A stretch of DNA of 64,000 nt, taken from Falsirhodobacter flavus. Lineage in GTDB: Bacteria > Pseudomonadota > Alphaproteobacteria > Rhodobacterales > Rhodobacteraceae. A program made the translations under genes and the position numbers. Location of the stretch: contig JARWBI010000009.1 in the NCBI GenBank assembly GCA_029846755.1, positions 59,337 through 123,336 on the forward strand, in the 5' to 3' direction. The notes under the pieces were generated by a model that saw nothing but the letters and a program-made list of their open reading frames with translations, had not been told where the DNA came from and searched no databases. Below are positions 1 through 8,338 of this stretch, one piece after another; positions within the stretch are counted from its first letter, which is position 1; each line of letters begins with the position of its first letter.

Positions 1-573
1 CAGCATTGGCAGCAGGACAAATCGGAACAGCTTGAACGTGCCCGCGCCGAACACCCGCGCGGCGGCTTCGACCTTGGGGTCGATCTGTTCGATGAACGGG
101 ATCATCACAAGGATCACGAAGGGCACCGTCGGCACCAGGTTCGCCAGCACCACCCCCCAGAACGTGCCGCCTACGCCGACCTTGTAAAGCACCGTCGCCA
201 GCGGAATCCCAAACGTGATCGGCGGCACCAGAAGCGGCAGCAGAAAGATCAGCAGCACGAACCGCTTGCCCGGAAAATCCCGCCGCGCCATGGCGTATGC
301 CGCCGTGACGCCCAGCAGCCCCGACAGCAGCACCACGGTGAAGACGATCTGAAACGTGACCAGCAGCACGTGATCCAGCTGGAACTCCCGCCACGCGGCC
401 AGATACCATTTCGTCGTCAGCGCCTCGGGCAGCCAAGTGCCAAGCCAGCGCGTGCCGAAGGACGACACTACCACGGCGGCGATCACCGCCAGCACGTTCA
501 GCACGAAGAACCCCGTCACGGCCCAGACCGCCGTGATCCACAGTTTCGAAAGCAGAGATGTATCGCGGATCAT
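1..573 (-). CDS. ABC transporter permease, PotC/CysW type (3' part cut by window edge)
   Basis: Inner-membrane permease of a spermidine/putrescine- or iron-type ABC importer. The gene starts at an ATG ending at 573, 4 bp after the stop of the preceding permease, and runs off the left edge, so only about 191 residues are visible. The translation opens MIRDTSLLSKLWITAVWAV, has several hydrophobic helices, and contains the family EAA-type loop that contacts the ATPase (EAAARVFGAG, near residues 173-182). It is the last visible gene of the operon 3704-to-1 (binding protein, ATPase, permease, permease). The transported substrate cannot be read from the sequence. Confidence 0.88.
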   Translation of the reverse strand, partial: MIRDTSLLSKLWITAVWAVTGFFVLNVLAVIAAVVVSSFGTRWLGTWLPEALTTKWYLAAWREFQLDHVLLVTFQIVFTVVLLSGLLGVTAAYAMARRDFPGKRFVLLIFLLPLLVPPITFGIPLATVLYKVGVGGTFWGVVLANLVPTVPFVILVMIPFIEQIDPKVEAAARVFGAGTFKLFRFVLLPML

Positions 574-577
574 CGCC

Positions 578-1462
578 TCATCCTTTCCCGCCAGCGGTCG
601 AGCCGCGATAGAACAAAGACCGCAGGCCCAGCAGCGACGCCACGACCAGAAGCTGCACAGCCGCCATTATCATCGCGATGGCCGAGGCCATGCTGTCGTC
701 ATACTGCTCGAACGCGGCCTGGGCGGCGGCGATGGAGATCACCCGCGTCGGCCCCGAAGGCGCACCCAGCAGCACCGCGGATGGAAACACCGCAAAGGCC
801 TGCACGAAGGTCAGGCAGGCCGCCACCACCAGCCCCGGCACCAGCAAGGGCAGCATCACATGCCGGAACCGCTGCCAGCTGTTCGCGCCATGCGTCGCCG
901 CAGCCCGTTCCAGCGCCGGATCGATCCCGGTGATATAGGACAGCGTCAGCAGGAACGTGAACGGGAACACGGTGATGACCAGCGACACCAGCACGCCCCA
1001 GTAATTGTTGGTCAGCTTCAGCGGGTTGTCGATGAAGCCGATGGCCATCAGCGTCCGGCTGAACCAGCCCTGCGGGCCAAGGTAGTTCAGCAGCCCTTCA
1101 GCGACCAGAACCGTGCCCAGCGTCACTGGCAGCACCAGTATCGTCGTCAGCAGCCGCTGGCGTTTCATCAGCCGCACGCGCAGGGCGATGGGAACGGCCA
1201 GAAGGATGCTCAGCAGCGTGACCGGGACCGCCAGCCAAAGCGTCGCGCCGATGGTCTTGTAGAGGTAGGGGTCCGAGAAGAACTTGGCGTAATTGGCCAG
1301 GGGGCCGCCTTCCAGCGGCTCGAACGACAGCACCAGCCCATACAGGAACGGATAGATGAACACCGCCACCACGAAGATCAGCGCGGGCAGGATCAGAAGC
1401 GTCACGCCGTCGATCCCGCGATTGGCAAGGCGCTGGCGCAGGCCGGGGGTCAGGTCATCCAT
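578..1462 (-). CDS. ABC transporter permease, PotB type
   Basis: First permease of the PotABCD-like importer, about 294 residues with six likely membrane spans. The EAA loop (LERAAATHGANSWQRF) lies in the second half, as expected for this family. I chose the ATG at 1462 (MDDLTPGL), which overlaps the end of the ATPase gene by 8 bp. An in-frame start five codons upstream at 1477 is also possible. Overlap with the ATPase and 4-bp spacing to the next permease indicate one transcript and translational coupling. The substrate is unknown; the family moves polyamines, iron or related compounds. Confidence 0.9.
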   Translation of the reverse strand: MDDLTPGLRQRLANRGIDGVTLLILPALIFVVAVFIYPFLYGLVLSFEPLEGGPLANYAKFFSDPYLYKTIGATLWLAVPVTLLSILLAVPIALRVRLMKRQRLLTTILVLPVTLGTVLVAEGLLNYLGPQGWFSRTLMAIGFIDNPLKLTNNYWGVLVSLVITVFPFTFLLTLSYITGIDPALERAAATHGANSWQRFRHVMLPLLVPGLVVAACLTFVQAFAVFPSAVLLGAPSGPTRVISIAAAQAAFEQYDDSMASAIAMIMAAVQLLVVASLLGLRSLFYRGSTAGGKG

Positions 1463-2516
1463 GCGCACCCCCGGCAAAGACCAGCGCCCGCGCCGGGTCG
1501 ATCACCAGCGCGATGCGGCTGCCAAGGGCAAGGTGACGCGGGCTGTGAAAGATCATCTCCATCCCGCTGTCCGTCCGGGCGGTGCCGACATGCTCGCGCC
1601 CGCGATATTCGATGGTTTCGACCGTGGCGGGCAGGCCGTCGGTGCCAAGCGCCACATCATCGCCCCGCGCGGCCAGCACGGCATTGTCGCCCACCGCCAG
1701 AGCATCCATAGCGCGGCCCGACAGTTCCGCGCTGCCGACGGCGATGAAGGCGGTCCCGCCCTCGATCCGCGTGACGCGGCCCGCGACCTTGTTGCGGAAC
1801 CCCATGAACTCGGCCACGTCCAGAAAGGCGGGGCTTTCGTATAATTCATGCGGCGTGCCAACCTGCCGGATGGACCCGTCGCGCAGAACGACGATGCGGT
1901 CGGCCAGCGACAGCGCCTCGTCCTGATCGTGGGTGACGTAGATGGTTGTCGCACCAAGCTGGTTGTGGATGCGCCGGATCTCGGCCCGCATTTCAAGCCG
2001 CAGCTTGGCATCGAGGTTCGACAGCGGCTCGTCCATCAGCACCAAAGGCGGTTCGATCACGATGGCGCGGGCGATGGCGACGCGCTGCTGCTGCCCGCCC
2101 GAAAGCTGGCCGGGCAGCTTGTCGCCCTGACCTTGCAGCCGCACCAGCGCCAGTGCGGCTTCGGCCCGGCGGGTTACTTCGGCGCCGGGCAGCCCGCGCA
2201 TCTTCAGCCCGAAGCCGACGTTCTGCAGCACCGTCATATGCGGAAACAGGGCATAGTTCTGGAACACCATGCCGAAGCCGCGATCTTCGGGCTTCAACTG
2301 GTCGATCCGCCGTCCGTCAAGGAAGATGCCGCCCCCGGTGGTGCCCAGAAGCCCCGCGATGCAGTTGAGCGCGGTGGACTTGCCGCAGCCCGACGGGCCG
2401 AGAAGGGCGATGAATTCGCCCTTCCCGACCGTCAGGTCGATTTCGTTCAGCGCGTTGAAGGCCCCGAACGACCGGCTCATCCGGTCGAGTCGAAGTTCGG
2501 TAAAAGATGCGGACAT
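1455..2516 (-). CDS. ABC transporter ATP-binding protein, PotA type
   Basis: Cytoplasmic ATPase driving the PotABCD-like importer, about 353 residues. It has a Walker A (GPSGCGKST), the signature [14 protein letters not shown], a Walker B ([15 protein letters not shown]) and the switch histidine (YVTHDQDEA). The last ~110 residues form the OB/TOBE regulatory region typical of PotA/UgpC ATPases. I prefer the ATG at 2516 (MSASFTEL); a start four codons upstream at 2528 is in frame. It lies 21 bp after the binding-protein gene and overlaps the permease gene, so it is part of the same operon. Confidence 0.92.
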   Translation of the reverse strand: MSASFTELRLDRMSRSFGAFNALNEIDLTVGKGEFIALLGPSGCGKSTALNCIAGLLGTTGGGIFLDGRRIDQLKPEDRGFGMVFQNYALFPHMTVLQNVGFGLKMRGLPGAEVTRRAEAALALVRLQGQGDKLPGQLSGGQQQRVAIARAIVIEPPLVLMDEPLSNLDAKLRLEMRAEIRRIHNQLGATTIYVTHDQDEALSLADRIVVLRDGSIRQVGTPHELYESPAFLDVAEFMGFRNKVAGRVTRIEGGTAFIAVGSAELSGRAMDALAVGDNAVLAARGDDVALGTDGLPATVETIEYRGREHVGTARTDSGMEMIFHSPRHLALGSRIALVIDPARALVFAGGAHG

Positions 2517-2537
2517 GCGCAGCTCCAATAAGGGGGG

Positions 2538-3704
2538 TCAGCCGGCGGCCACTTCCTCGTCCCAGCGGCGGAAGGCGGTCACCAATGCGGCAGGCTCCAG
2601 CGGCAGCTCGATCGGGTTGTTCGCGATCCAGTCCTCGTATTCGGGGCGTCCGAATTCGGCGATGATGTCCTGGCTGGACTGCGGCGCCATCGACAAAGGC
2701 ACGTCCTTGACCGCCGGACCGGGATAGAAATAGCCCGCGTCATAGGAATAGGCCTGCTGTTCGGGTTGCAGCGCAAACGCGATGAACTGCATCAGGGCTG
2801 CGATCTTTTCTTCGGACACGCCCTTGGGGATGGCGAAGTAATGTGCGTCGCAGACCCAGTGGAAGCCGTCCAGCTTGGCCACCATCGCTTCTTTCTGCAC
2901 GACGCCAAGGGCGCGGGGGTTGATGTCCCAGCCGGTGGTGGTCACGGTCATGTCGCGCGTGCCCTCGCCCAGCTCCTTCATCAGCGCGCCGGTGCCTGCG
3001 GGATAATATTCGATGTGCTGGTGCAGCTCCTTGAGGTAGGCCCAAGTCTTGTCCCAACCCTTCGCGGGGTCCTTCGGGTCGGCATCCCCCAGAAGATAGG
3101 GCAGCCCCATCAGGAACGTCCGCCCCGGCCCCGAGTTCGCTGGCCGCGCATAGATGAACTTGCCGGGGTTTTCCTTGGCATAGGCCAGCAGTTCCTCGGC
3201 CGTGGTCGGCACTTTCGCGACCTTGTCCGGCATGTATTCCAGCAAGGGGCCAGAGGGGTAATAGGACACGACCACCCCTTTGCCCTGTCCCATCCCCTGC
3301 ATCCGCCATGCCGGGTCCTGATAGATCGCCTGCAGATCCGGCAGCCCCGAATCCGGCAGCGCCATGATGTCGGTCCAGATATCGTCCGCCAGCCCCGCCG
3401 AAAGCGCATCCGGCCCGATGATGACCAAGTCGATGTCCACCCGGTTCGCGCGTTGCTGCGCGCGGACCTTGCCGGGCAGTTCCGGGGCAGGGGCCTTGTT
3501 GAAGGTGAAGCGCGAGACGACATCCGGGTGCGCTGCGGCGAAGTTGTCGAAGATCGGCTGCGTCAGGGCAAGGTTGCCCGCCGCGTCGATGACGTTCAGC
3601 GCAACAGCCGATTGCGCCCAGGCGCGGCGCGGCAGGATCAGCCCCGCGCCGGTGGCCGCCCCTGCGGCGGCGATGAAACTGCGACGTGAGACTTTGGGAT
3701 TCAT
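2538..3704 (-). CDS. ABC transporter substrate-binding protein, Tat-exported
   Basis: Periplasmic solute receptor of the PotABCD-like importer, 388 residues. The N-terminus MNPKVSRRSFIAAAGAATG carries a twin-arginine motif and ends in a cleavable signal (AWAQ). The frame stays open far upstream, but the ATG at 3704 has a strong AGGAGA ribosome site, and the upstream part is only antisense-like frame over the TRAP gene. It belongs to the extracellular solute-binding family 1/PotD-like group by architecture. It follows the TRAP permease gene by 53 bp, so both transporters may share a transcript. The ligand is unknown. Confidence 0.88.
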   Translation of the reverse strand: MNPKVSRRSFIAAAGAATGAGLILPRRAWAQSAVALNVIDAAGNLALTQPIFDNFAAAHPDVVSRFTFNKAPAPELPGKVRAQQRANRVDIDLVIIGPDALSAGLADDIWTDIMALPDSGLPDLQAIYQDPAWRMQGMGQGKGVVVSYYPSGPLLEYMPDKVAKVPTTAEELLAYAKENPGKFIYARPANSGPGRTFLMGLPYLLGDADPKDPAKGWDKTWAYLKELHQHIEYYPAGTGALMKELGEGTRDMTVTTTGWDINPRALGVVQKEAMVAKLDGFHWVCDAHYFAIPKGVSEEKIAALMQFIAFALQPEQQAYSYDAGYFYPGPAVKDVPLSMAPQSSQDIIAEFGRPEYEDWIANNPIELPLEPAALVTAFRRWDEEVAAG

Positions 3705-3757
3705 GGCGTTCTCCTCCGGTTGCCATAGCCGCGCCCCCTCCCAAGGGCGGCGGGTCG

Positions 3758-5611
3758 TCAAAGATATGCGGTCGACAGCGCCGGGATGAACGCGATCAGC
3801 AGAAGACCGACGATCAGCGCGGCGATATAGGGCCAGATCGCGCCCATCGCCTCGTCCGGCGGGACGTTCCCGATCTTGCAGGCGATATAGAATCCGATGC
3901 CGATGGGCGGGGCCATCAGGCCGACGTTCATCGCGGTGACGACGACCATCGAATAATGGATGTCGTTGATGCCAAGGCTTGCGGCGATGGGGAACATGAT
4001 CGGTGCCATCAGCACGATTGCCGGAAGCCCTTCCAGCACGCAGCCGAGGATCGCGAAGACGGCGATCGTCACCAGCATATAGGTGACCCAGCCCCCCGGC
4101 AGATCCGTCACCAGCCGCGCCATGTGGAAGGCGAACCCGGTCTGCGTCAGCGCCCAGGCCATCGCCGAGGCCGCGCCAAGGATAATCAGGATCGCCCCCG
4201 ACAGCGCCGCCGTCTCCACCAGCATCGACCACAGCCGCGCGGGTTTGATCCCGCCATACAGCACCATCCCGATCACCAGCGCATAGACGACGGCCAGCGT
4301 CGACACCTCGGTCGCGGTGGCGATGCCGCCGCCGACGGCAGATCGGATCAGGAAAGGCAGCACCAGCGCCGGGGCCGCGATCACCGCCGCCTGCCCGATG
4401 ACGCGCAGGGGGGCGCGGCGCACACCCTCCATCACCTCGTGCCGCGCCTTCCAGCGGGCCAGCACCGCCAGCACCAGCAGAAGCACCATCGCGATCACGA
4501 AGCCCGAGGTGAACAGCCCCGCGATGGACACGCCCGCGACCGATCCCAGCACGATCAGCACGATCGACGGCGGCACGGTATCGGCCATCGCCGCACCCGT
4601 TGCCAAAAGCGCGATCATCTCTTTCGGCTTGTGCCCGCGCCGCTTCATCTCGGGGAACAGGGCAGGGGCGACGGTGGCCATGTCCGACACCTTGGACCCC
4701 GAAATCCCCGACACCAGAAACAGCGATCCGAGCAGGACATAGGACATCCCCGCCTTCACATGCCCCAGCATGGACGCCAGCAGTTCCACGATGGCCTTCC
4801 CCATCCCCGTCGCGTCCAGAATGCAGCCCAGCATCACGAAGATCGGCACCGACAGCAGCACGAGAGACGACATCCCCTCGTCCATCCGTCCGACCAGAAC
4901 CATCGTCGGCATCGTGGTGGTGAAGGTCAGGAACGTCAGCGCCCCAAGCCCGAAGCAGAAGGCAATCGGCACGCCCAGCGCCAGAAACACCGCCACGAAC
5001 ACGACGAGGAAGATGAAGATGTTGCCATAGCCAAGCCCCGGCAGCGCGGGCGAGATCAGCCACAGTGCCAGCGCCGCCGCCGCCACGATGCCGACCGCTG
5101 CGCCCACCTCGGCCAGCGGGGCGGACCGCAGCGCATCGCGGGCCACCAGCACCAGCATCAGCGCCACCCCCACCGGCAAGGCAGCGGTGCGATAGCTGAG
5201 CGGAATGTTCAGCGCGGCCGAGGTGATGTAGGATTCCTCGACCATGTATTCCCATGCGGGATGCAGCATCGCCAGCAGGAACGCCCCGACCAGCACCAGC
5301 GCCAGCAGATGGGCGCGGCGGGCCAGCGCGGGCGGAAGCTGGTTCACGAACAGCGTCAGGCGCAGATGTTCGGCCCGGTCCACCGCAATCGCGGCCCCCA
5401 GCATCGCCAGCCATAAAAAGCAGATCGACGACGCCTCATCCACCCAGATCAGGGGCGAGCCGAGGACGTAGCGCGACACCACCCCCGCCAGCAAAAGCCC
5501 GATGATCGCGACCAGAAGCGCCGCCGCAGCCACCTCCACGGGCCGCATCAGCGCCGATCCCGCCTGCAATCCCGGCGTCGGTATCTCCTCCGCCTCGCTC
5601 AGCATCGTCAT
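3758..5611 (-). CDS. TRAP transporter permease, small and large subunits fused (DctQM)
   Basis: A 617-residue membrane protein in which the four-helix DctQ-like small subunit (residues about 20-190) is fused to a twelve-helix DctM large subunit (from about 195). TRAP carriers import organic acids and sugar acids with a sodium gradient. DctM-like features include GVPIAFCFG near the start of the large domain and repeated PPSIVLIVLG/APPIGIGFYI re-entrant segments. Its binding-protein partner is probably the DctP gene at 6789-7799, transcribed the other way. The LacI-family gene lies immediately upstream and may control both. The ABC binding-protein gene follows by 53 bp. Confidence 0.9.
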   Translation of the reverse strand: MTMLSEAEEIPTPGLQAGSALMRPVEVAAAALLVAIIGLLLAGVVSRYVLGSPLIWVDEASSICFLWLAMLGAAIAVDRAEHLRLTLFVNQLPPALARRAHLLALVLVGAFLLAMLHPAWEYMVEESYITSAALNIPLSYRTAALPVGVALMLVLVARDALRSAPLAEVGAAVGIVAAAALALWLISPALPGLGYGNIFIFLVVFVAVFLALGVPIAFCFGLGALTFLTFTTTMPTMVLVGRMDEGMSSLVLLSVPIFVMLGCILDATGMGKAIVELLASMLGHVKAGMSYVLLGSLFLVSGISGSKVSDMATVAPALFPEMKRRGHKPKEMIALLATGAAMADTVPPSIVLIVLGSVAGVSIAGLFTSGFVIAMVLLLVLAVLARWKARHEVMEGVRRAPLRVIGQAAVIAAPALVLPFLIRSAVGGGIATATEVSTLAVVYALVIGMVLYGGIKPARLWSMLVETAALSGAILIILGAASAMAWALTQTGFAFHMARLVTDLPGGWVTYMLVTIAVFAILGCVLEGLPAIVLMAPIMFPIAASLGINDIHYSMVVVTAMNVGLMAPPIGIGFYIACKIGNVPPDEAMGAIWPYIAALIVGLLLIAFIPALSTAYL

Positions 5612-5626
5612 CCCTCTCCCCCCTTC

Positions 5627-5646
5627 GCGCGGCCTCCCCGCCGCGC
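5627..5646 (-). terminator. 7-bp perfect stem-loop between lacI-type gene and dctQM
   Basis: GCGCGGC (5627-5633) pairs perfectly with GCCGCGC (5640-5646) around a six-base loop. It lies between the LacI stop (5652) and the DctQM start (5611). No U-tract follows, and a purine-rich ribosome site comes next, so it may act as an attenuator or mRNA processing point rather than a full terminator. Confidence 0.45.
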
Positions 5647-5651
5647 TTTGC

Positions 5652-6704
5652 TCAGCCCATGGGGGCTGGCAGATTTTCCCTGAACACCACCTCGATCCGC
5701 ATCGGCGGCGGTTCCGTCACCGGACGGCGGGCCAGCAGGTCGGCCATCAGCGTGCCGCATTGGCGCACCGTATCGTCGGCGCTTTGGGTGATGACGGCCT
5801 CCATCGTGCCGTCCATCAGCAGCTTGCGCGTGTCGGCGGTCAGCCCGTGGCCGACGAAGACCACGTCCCGTTCGCGGCGCGCGTCCTTCAGCGCCCGCGC
5901 AACCCCCGTCGCCCCGCCGCCGATGTTATAGATGCCCGCAAGGTCGGGATGCTGCGTCAGAAGCACGCGCATCTGGCGCTGGTTCGTCGCCTCGTCATCC
6001 TGCCCTTCGCGCAGGCCGACGACCTCGATCTCCGGGTATAATTCGCGCAGGATGTCCAGAAACCCCATCTCGCGTTCCCCATGCGCGCGATACCCCAGAC
6101 TGCCCGCGATCATCGCCACCTTGGCCGGACGCTGCGGGATGAAGCGGGCCAGAAGATAGCCCGCCATGCGCCCCGCCGCCCGATTGTCCAAGCCGAAATA
6201 GGCGGCGCGCCCGGCGTTCGCCACGTCGGAAATCATCGTCGCCACCGGAATGCCGCGATGGGTCAGGTCGGCCACCGCCTCGCGCACCAGCGGGTGTTCG
6301 ATGGCCATGAAGGCGATCCCGTCCGCGTTCCGCCCGCAGCGGGTGATGGCCTTCGCCAAAGCCTCGGGGTCGAAGGCGCGCACGAATTCCACGCGCGGTT
6401 TCAGGCGCAGGCGTTCGAACCACGGGGTCAGCGCGACGATCTGGCGGCCAAGCTGCGCGATATAGCGGTTGCCGCCATCGGGCAGGATGAATGCGATCTG
6501 GCCCTTGGCCCCCACCTCCAACGTGCGCTCGTCGGCGGGGTCCAGATATCCAAGCTCCGCCGCCGCCTTCAGCACGCGCGATGTGGTCAGCGACCGCACC
6601 CCCGCCCGCCCGTTCAGCACGCGGTCCACGGTTGCCGTCGACACATCGGCAAGCCGTGCGACATCGGAAACGGTGGGGCGGCGGCGCGTGTCTGATTCCA
6701 TCAT
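5652..6704 (-). CDS. LacI-family transcriptional regulator
   Basis: A 350-residue repressor-type protein. The N-terminal helix-turn-helix is clear (TVSDVARLADVSTATVDRV, residues ~10-28), with the hinge RVLNGRAGVRS, followed by a periplasmic-binding-protein-like sugar sensor domain of the type that detects sugars or sugar acids. It is divergent from the TRAP binding protein operon (6789-10743) and lies just upstream of dctQM on its own strand. This placement suggests it controls uptake and breakdown of the TRAP substrate, possibly an apiose-derived acid. Start could be either of two adjacent ATGs. Confidence 0.92.
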   Translation of the reverse strand: MMESDTRRRPTVSDVARLADVSTATVDRVLNGRAGVRSLTTSRVLKAAAELGYLDPADERTLEVGAKGQIAFILPDGGNRYIAQLGRQIVALTPWFERLRLKPRVEFVRAFDPEALAKAITRCGRNADGIAFMAIEHPLVREAVADLTHRGIPVATMISDVANAGRAAYFGLDNRAAGRMAGYLLARFIPQRPAKVAMIAGSLGYRAHGEREMGFLDILRELYPEIEVVGLREGQDDEATNQRQMRVLLTQHPDLAGIYNIGGGATGVARALKDARRERDVVFVGHGLTADTRKLLMDGTMEAVITQSADDTVRQCGTLMADLLARRPVTEPPPMRIEVVFRENLPAPMG

Positions 6705-6728
6705 TTCGCATCATAAAGAAGATTTGAC

Positions 6729-6748
6729 TCCATCAAGCCTAGGATGGA
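6729..6748. promoter_or_regulatory. Candidate operator: inverted repeat TCCATC-N8-GATGGA
   Basis: A perfect 6-bp inverted repeat with an 8-bp spacer lies in the 84-bp divergent region between the LacI regulator and the TRAP binding-protein gene. Its place between the two start codons fits an operator for the LacI protein. The assignment is positional inference. Confidence 0.45.
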
Positions 6749-6788
6749 TTTTGTGATTGGGGAAGATGTTTCTTTCAGGGAGGGAAGA

Positions 6789-7799
6789 ATGATGAAGGTG
6801 ACCCGACGCGCCGCGCTGGCCGGGATGGCAGCCGCACCGCTGGTCTTTTCGATCCCGCGCTTTGCCCACGCGGCAGAGATCACACTGCGGTATGGCAACA
6901 ACCTGCCGCTGAGCCACCCGCTGAACATCCGCGCCGCCGAAGCGGCCGAGCGCATTGCGCGCGAAACCGACGGGCGGGCCGAGATGCTGATCTTCCCCGC
7001 CAACCAGCTTGGCGGCGACACGGACATGCTCTCGCAGGTGAGGAACGGTGCGCTGACCTTCTTCACGCCGTCATCCCTAGTCATCGCGACGCTGGTGCCG
7101 ACGGCGGCGATCAACGCGGTCGGCTTTGCGTTCAAGGATTACGATCAGGTCTGGGCCGCGATGGACGGCCCCGTCGGCGCCTATGTCCGCAAATCCATCG
7201 CGGATTCGCGCCTCCATACGCTGGAGACGATGTGGGACAACGGCTTTCGGCAGATGACCACCAGCGGCGATCCCATCACCACCGCGGAATCCATGGCGGG
7301 GCTGAAGATCCGCGTGCCGGTCAGCCCGCTTTCGGTGTCGATGTTCTCGGGGCTGGGCGCGTCGCCTGCCAGCCTGCAATTCTCCGAAGTCTATACCGCG
7401 CTGCAGACCAAGGTCGTGGACGCGCAGGAAAACCCGCTGCCGATCATTCAGGTCGCCAAGCTGAACGAGGTGCAATCCTCCTGCGCGCTGACTAACCATA
7501 TCTGGGACGGGTTCTGGTTCGTCGCCAATGGCCGCCAGTGGAACGATATGCCCGAGGATGTGCAGGAGATCGTCTCGCGCGCGATCAACGAAGCGGGCTT
7601 GCAGCAACGGGCCGACATCCGCGATCTGAACGCCTCGGTCCGGGCCAGTCTGGAAGGGGCGGGGCTGGCGTTCAACGAAACCGACACCGACAGCTTCCGC
7701 GCCCGTCTGCGCGAGGTCGGCTTCTATGCCGAGTGGCAAAAGACCTTCGGCGAAGAAGCCTGGGGCGCGCTGGAAGGCGTGGTGGGTTCGCTGACATGA
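6789..7799 (+). CDS. TRAP transporter substrate-binding protein (DctP family)
   Basis: Periplasmic receptor for a TRAP importer, 336 residues. The N-terminus is a signal peptide with a TRRAALAG twin-arginine-like motif, ending near HAAEITL. The family hallmark MAGLKIRVP stretch and the following arginine that grips carboxylates are present around residues 165-175. I start at the ATG at 6789 (an ATG three bases on is equally possible) because AGGGAGGGAAG precedes it; the frame is open 45 bp upstream without a ribosome site. It overlaps the VOC gene by ATGA, linking uptake to the RLP/kinase enzymes, so the ligand is likely a sugar acid. Confidence 0.92.
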   Translation: MMKVTRRAALAGMAAAPLVFSIPRFAHAAEITLRYGNNLPLSHPLNIRAAEAAERIARETDGRAEMLIFPANQLGGDTDMLSQVRNGALTFFTPSSLVIATLVPTAAINAVGFAFKDYDQVWAAMDGPVGAYVRKSIADSRLHTLETMWDNGFRQMTTSGDPITTAESMAGLKIRVPVSPLSVSMFSGLGASPASLQFSEVYTALQTKVVDAQENPLPIIQVAKLNEVQSSCALTNHIWDGFWFVANGRQWNDMPEDVQEIVSRAINEAGLQQRADIRDLNASVRASLEGAGLAFNETDTDSFRARLREVGFYAEWQKTFGEEAWGALEGVVGSLT

Positions 7800-8335
7800 G
7801 CGCATTCTTCGGAACCATCCGGCAGGCGGGCTATGTCGTCGACGATATCGAGGCGGCGATGGATCACTGGACCCGCGTGCTGGGCGTCGGGCCGTTCTTC
7901 TACAAAGAGAAGGTGCCGATCGAGAATTACCTCTATCGCGGCGAAAGCCATACGCCCCACAATTCGGTTGCGCTGGCCAATTCCGGCCCGTTGCAGGTCG
8001 AACTGATCCAGACCCGCAACGACGCGCCCTCCATGTATCGCGACTTCAAGGTCGCGGGCCATCGCGGGCTGCAACATGTCGCCTACTGGACCGAGGATTA
8101 CGACGCCGACCTTGCCCGCCTGACCGCGCAGGGCTTCGAATCCGTCATGAGCGGCGAGGTGGGGGCGAACGGGCGCTTCGTCTATTTCGACACCGAATTC
8201 CACCCCGGCACGGTGATCGAACTGTCCGAGGTCGCGGGGCCGAAGGGCCGCATGTTCGACATGATCCGCGAGGCGTCCGAGGGCTGGGACGGCACCGACC
8301 CCGTCCGCCCGTTCCCCGACCTGTCGCGGATCTGA
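7796..8335 (+). CDS. VOC (glyoxalase/bleomycin-resistance fold) family protein
   Basis: A 179-residue cytosolic protein of the vicinal oxygen chelate fold. It opens with the typical first module (GYVVDDIEAAMDHWTRVLGV), has a second beta-alpha-beta unit with LQHVAYWTEDYDAD, and a metal-ligand-like FHPGTVIELSE near the end. Members include epimerases, dioxygenases and isomerases that act on metal-bound oxygen substrates. It is translationally coupled to the TRAP receptor (ATGA) and 3 bp ahead of the RuBisCO-like gene, so it probably performs an isomerase or lyase step on the imported sugar acid. The exact reaction is unknown. Confidence 0.85.
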   Translation: MSAFFGTIRQAGYVVDDIEAAMDHWTRVLGVGPFFYKEKVPIENYLYRGESHTPHNSVALANSGPLQVELIQTRNDAPSMYRDFKVAGHRGLQHVAYWTEDYDADLARLTAQGFESVMSGEVGANGRFVYFDTEFHPGTVIELSEVAGPKGRMFDMIREASEGWDGTDPVRPFPDLSRI

Positions 8336-8338
8336 CCC

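Noticed and set aside
437..1711. A 424-codon plus-strand frame over the ABC transporter genes
   Set aside because: It is antisense to well-recognised permease and ATPase genes and shows no motif.
2538..5414. A 958-codon minus-strand frame covering the binding protein and part of the TRAP gene
   Set aside because: Only the part from 3704 downward encodes a recognisable protein with a Tat signal and ribosome site; the upstream portion is an out-of-frame shadow of dctQM.
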